From contig NBIV01000382.1 of NCBI GenBank assembly GCA_003194525.1, forward strand, positions 1 through 56,471: a stretch of DNA of 56,471 nucleotides. Direction: 5' to 3'. This document shows, piece after piece, positions 55,130-56,471 of this stretch. The notes beneath the pieces were generated by a model. The model saw only the letters and a list, made by a program, of their open reading frames with translations. It ran no database searches and was not told where the DNA came from. Each line of letters begins with the position of its first letter. The stretch's first letter is position 1. The translations under genes and the position numbers were made by a program. The DNA comes from Gracilariopsis chorda. Lineage: Eukaryota > Rhodophyta > Florideophyceae > Gracilariales > Gracilariaceae.

Positions 55130-55740
55130 CTTTTGGAGGAAGTATGCAGGAAAGTTGGTAAACGGACCAAAACAGCACTGAAGAAAGTGCAGCTCGTCTG
55201 GGCCGTCGAGCACTCCGAAGCATTCGATCTGGTAAAGAAGCAATTTGCTGCAGTAACTAAACTTGCGCTCCCTAAGGAAGTCTACAGAACTTGCCTATTC
55301 ACCGATGCATCAGAGACACACTGCGCTGGCATATTGACTCAGTCACCAGAGAACGATAAGGACAAGAACCTCGAAGACCAAAACACACGAGCCACTGTGT
55401 TTCTTATCCGGTGTGTTCAGTGGATCCTCTGAAAGATGAAGTGTACCTGAGATGGAAGGATTCGCCATTGTGGAGTCCATGTGCAGACTGGACTACCTTA
55501 CTATCGGACGAACGGTGTCAATATACACTGACCACGTCAATGTAGTGTACATCTACGACCCATAAGGACGAAATCCTGGTGTACCACGGCACATAGCAAA
55601 CAAGCTCACCCGATGGGCCTTGAAGTTGAATGCTTTCCGCTTCATTATTGAACATGTGTCTGGAGAACGCAATGCCTGGGCCGATATGCTTACGAGATGG
55701 GCATTTCAAGCTAAAAAGACTGTGGGAGGGGACTAGGTTG
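55130..55740 (+). pseudogene. Element B RNase H
   Basis: The frame 55133-55432 has EAFDLVKKQFAAVTKLALP, then TCLFTDASETHCAGIL (catalytic Asp). Downstream fragments give YTDHVNVVYIYDP and RWALKLNAFRFIIEHVSGERN, the end of a Gypsy RNase H. At least two frame breaks. Confidence 0.82.
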
Positions 55741-55849
55741 GGACGCATTCGAGTACTGATGTCCGCATCTATCAGCCGGGGAACGAACGATGATTACGAC
55801 TGGCCATCTATGCAAGACATCACCCCGTGACAGCAGAGAAGCGATACTG

Positions 55850-56471
55850 TGCCCCCGAAGCTATACAAGACGACTGTTGGAGTAGTTAGAACGCAAAAAG
55901 GACAGGTTTGGATACCGGACGGTGATGCCAAGCTTCAGCTTAGAATCCTGGATTGCCGCTCACACTGGGAAAAGGAGGACACCGAGCGACAGATCCCACA
56001 TTCGATACTGTGGCCACCCACTTGTTGTTGAAAGACCTCAGGAACCCTACCGTCGAGTTCACCCGTTCTTGTCTTCACTGTGTCCGTACTGAGTCTGGAA
56101 GAGTCGTCCCAAGACCTCTTGGCCATACAATGCACGCCAACAAACCAAACGAGCTCTTGCATTTTGACTACTGCTATATGACTAAAAACGATAACGCGAA
56201 ACTGTAAACTCTTATCATTAAAGATGATCTCTCCGGCTATGTGTGGCTGAGAGGGGCGGAGGACTCTGACGCAGAAACGACCACCGAAAAACTGGTAAAC
56301 TGGTTGCAGCATTTGGCGTTTCGATTTCATGGGTATCAGATCAAGGCAGGGATTTCAAGAACAAGCTGATCAAACTCGCACAGAAGCTGAGAGCACATCA
56401 CCATTAGACATTACCGTACTGTCCATGGAGCAATGGCTCAGTGGAGTTGGTCTGTCGTAAAAGTCTGAAGA
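55850..56471 (+). pseudogene. Element B integrase (partial, runs off window)
   Basis: The frame 55953-56206 contains the H..H...CLHC zinc region and LLHFDYCYM (first Asp), ending in TAA. The next frame gives IKDDLSGYVWLRGAED. A slip leads to WVSDQGRDFKN (second Asp) and, after a TAG (near 56404), PYCPWSNGSVELV (Glu). The C-terminal domain lies beyond the window. Confidence 0.85.

Larger units (their letters stand above)
47420..56471 (+). mobile_element. Ty3/Gypsy element B, right end outside window, with nested insertions
   Basis: Order on the + strand: gag (from 47420), protease (left half to 48590, right half from 53636), RT, RNase H, integrase (running off the window). Its proteins differ from element A: integrase core SDQGRDF and WSNGSVE, RT WLDD. 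No chromodomain is seen within the window. It is split by a Copia element (48591-53635) and a 198-bp insertion (54284-54481) and has many stops. Confidence 0.85.

Overview
The window looks like eukaryotic nuclear DNA made mostly of decayed mobile elements. There are no operons, ribosome binding sites, rRNA or tRNA genes that I can support. Nearly every long reading frame belongs to an LTR retrotransposon (Ty3/Gypsy or Ty1/Copia type) or a PIF/Harbinger-like DNA transposon, and almost all carry nonsense or frameshift lesions. A genome with few introns and this mixture of elements would fit a red macroalga, or less likely an oomycete. The sequence alone does not settle the host, so I treat this as a weak inference.

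Layout. 1-3465: the 3' end of a chromodomain Gypsy element on the + strand, ending in an unusual head-to-head LTR palindrome (806 bp + 16 bp + 806 bp). This palindrome has cut off a host-side gene on the - strand (3461-4698) with features of a cysteine peptidase. 4699-9149: mostly non-coding, with one intact small gene for a predicted secreted glycoprotein (7467-8189, -). 9150-14020: two clusters of perfect short hairpins flanking a broken PIF/Harbinger element, in which a SANT/Myb-like gene (+) converges on a DDE transposase (-). 15071-26305: a complete Gypsy/chromovirus element on the - strand with 5-bp target duplication GAAGA, two LTRs, PBS, PPT, gag, protease, RT/RNase H, integrase and chromodomain. 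It also has a 2-kb 3' block with a long reading frame on the opposite strand. 27037-31878: a decayed Copia element (+) whose RT is interrupted by about 850 bp. 32177-34880: a decayed gag-protease-integrase element (+) with no visible RT.

35300-39887: the most novel stretch. It encodes a ParB/sulfiredoxin-like domain protein, an Fe(II)/2-oxoglutarate oxygenase-like protein and a glycine-rich coiled-coil protein, all on the + strand, nuclear-looking (basic NLS-like and acidic tracts) and lightly damaged. 39888-42830: hairpins, a 45-bp GC-rich minisatellite and low-complexity frames. 42865-46657: two more broken DDE transposases (-). 47420-56471: a second, different Gypsy element (+) running off the window. 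It is split inside its protease by a nested Copia element (48591-53635, -) and inside its RT by a 198-bp insertion.

The elements record a layered history: Gypsy B was hit by the Copia element, Copia A was hit by an unknown insert, and the left Gypsy destroyed a peptidase-like gene. Functional candidates worth following are the ParB/2OG cassette, the antisense frame in Gypsy A and the perfect-hairpin clusters.
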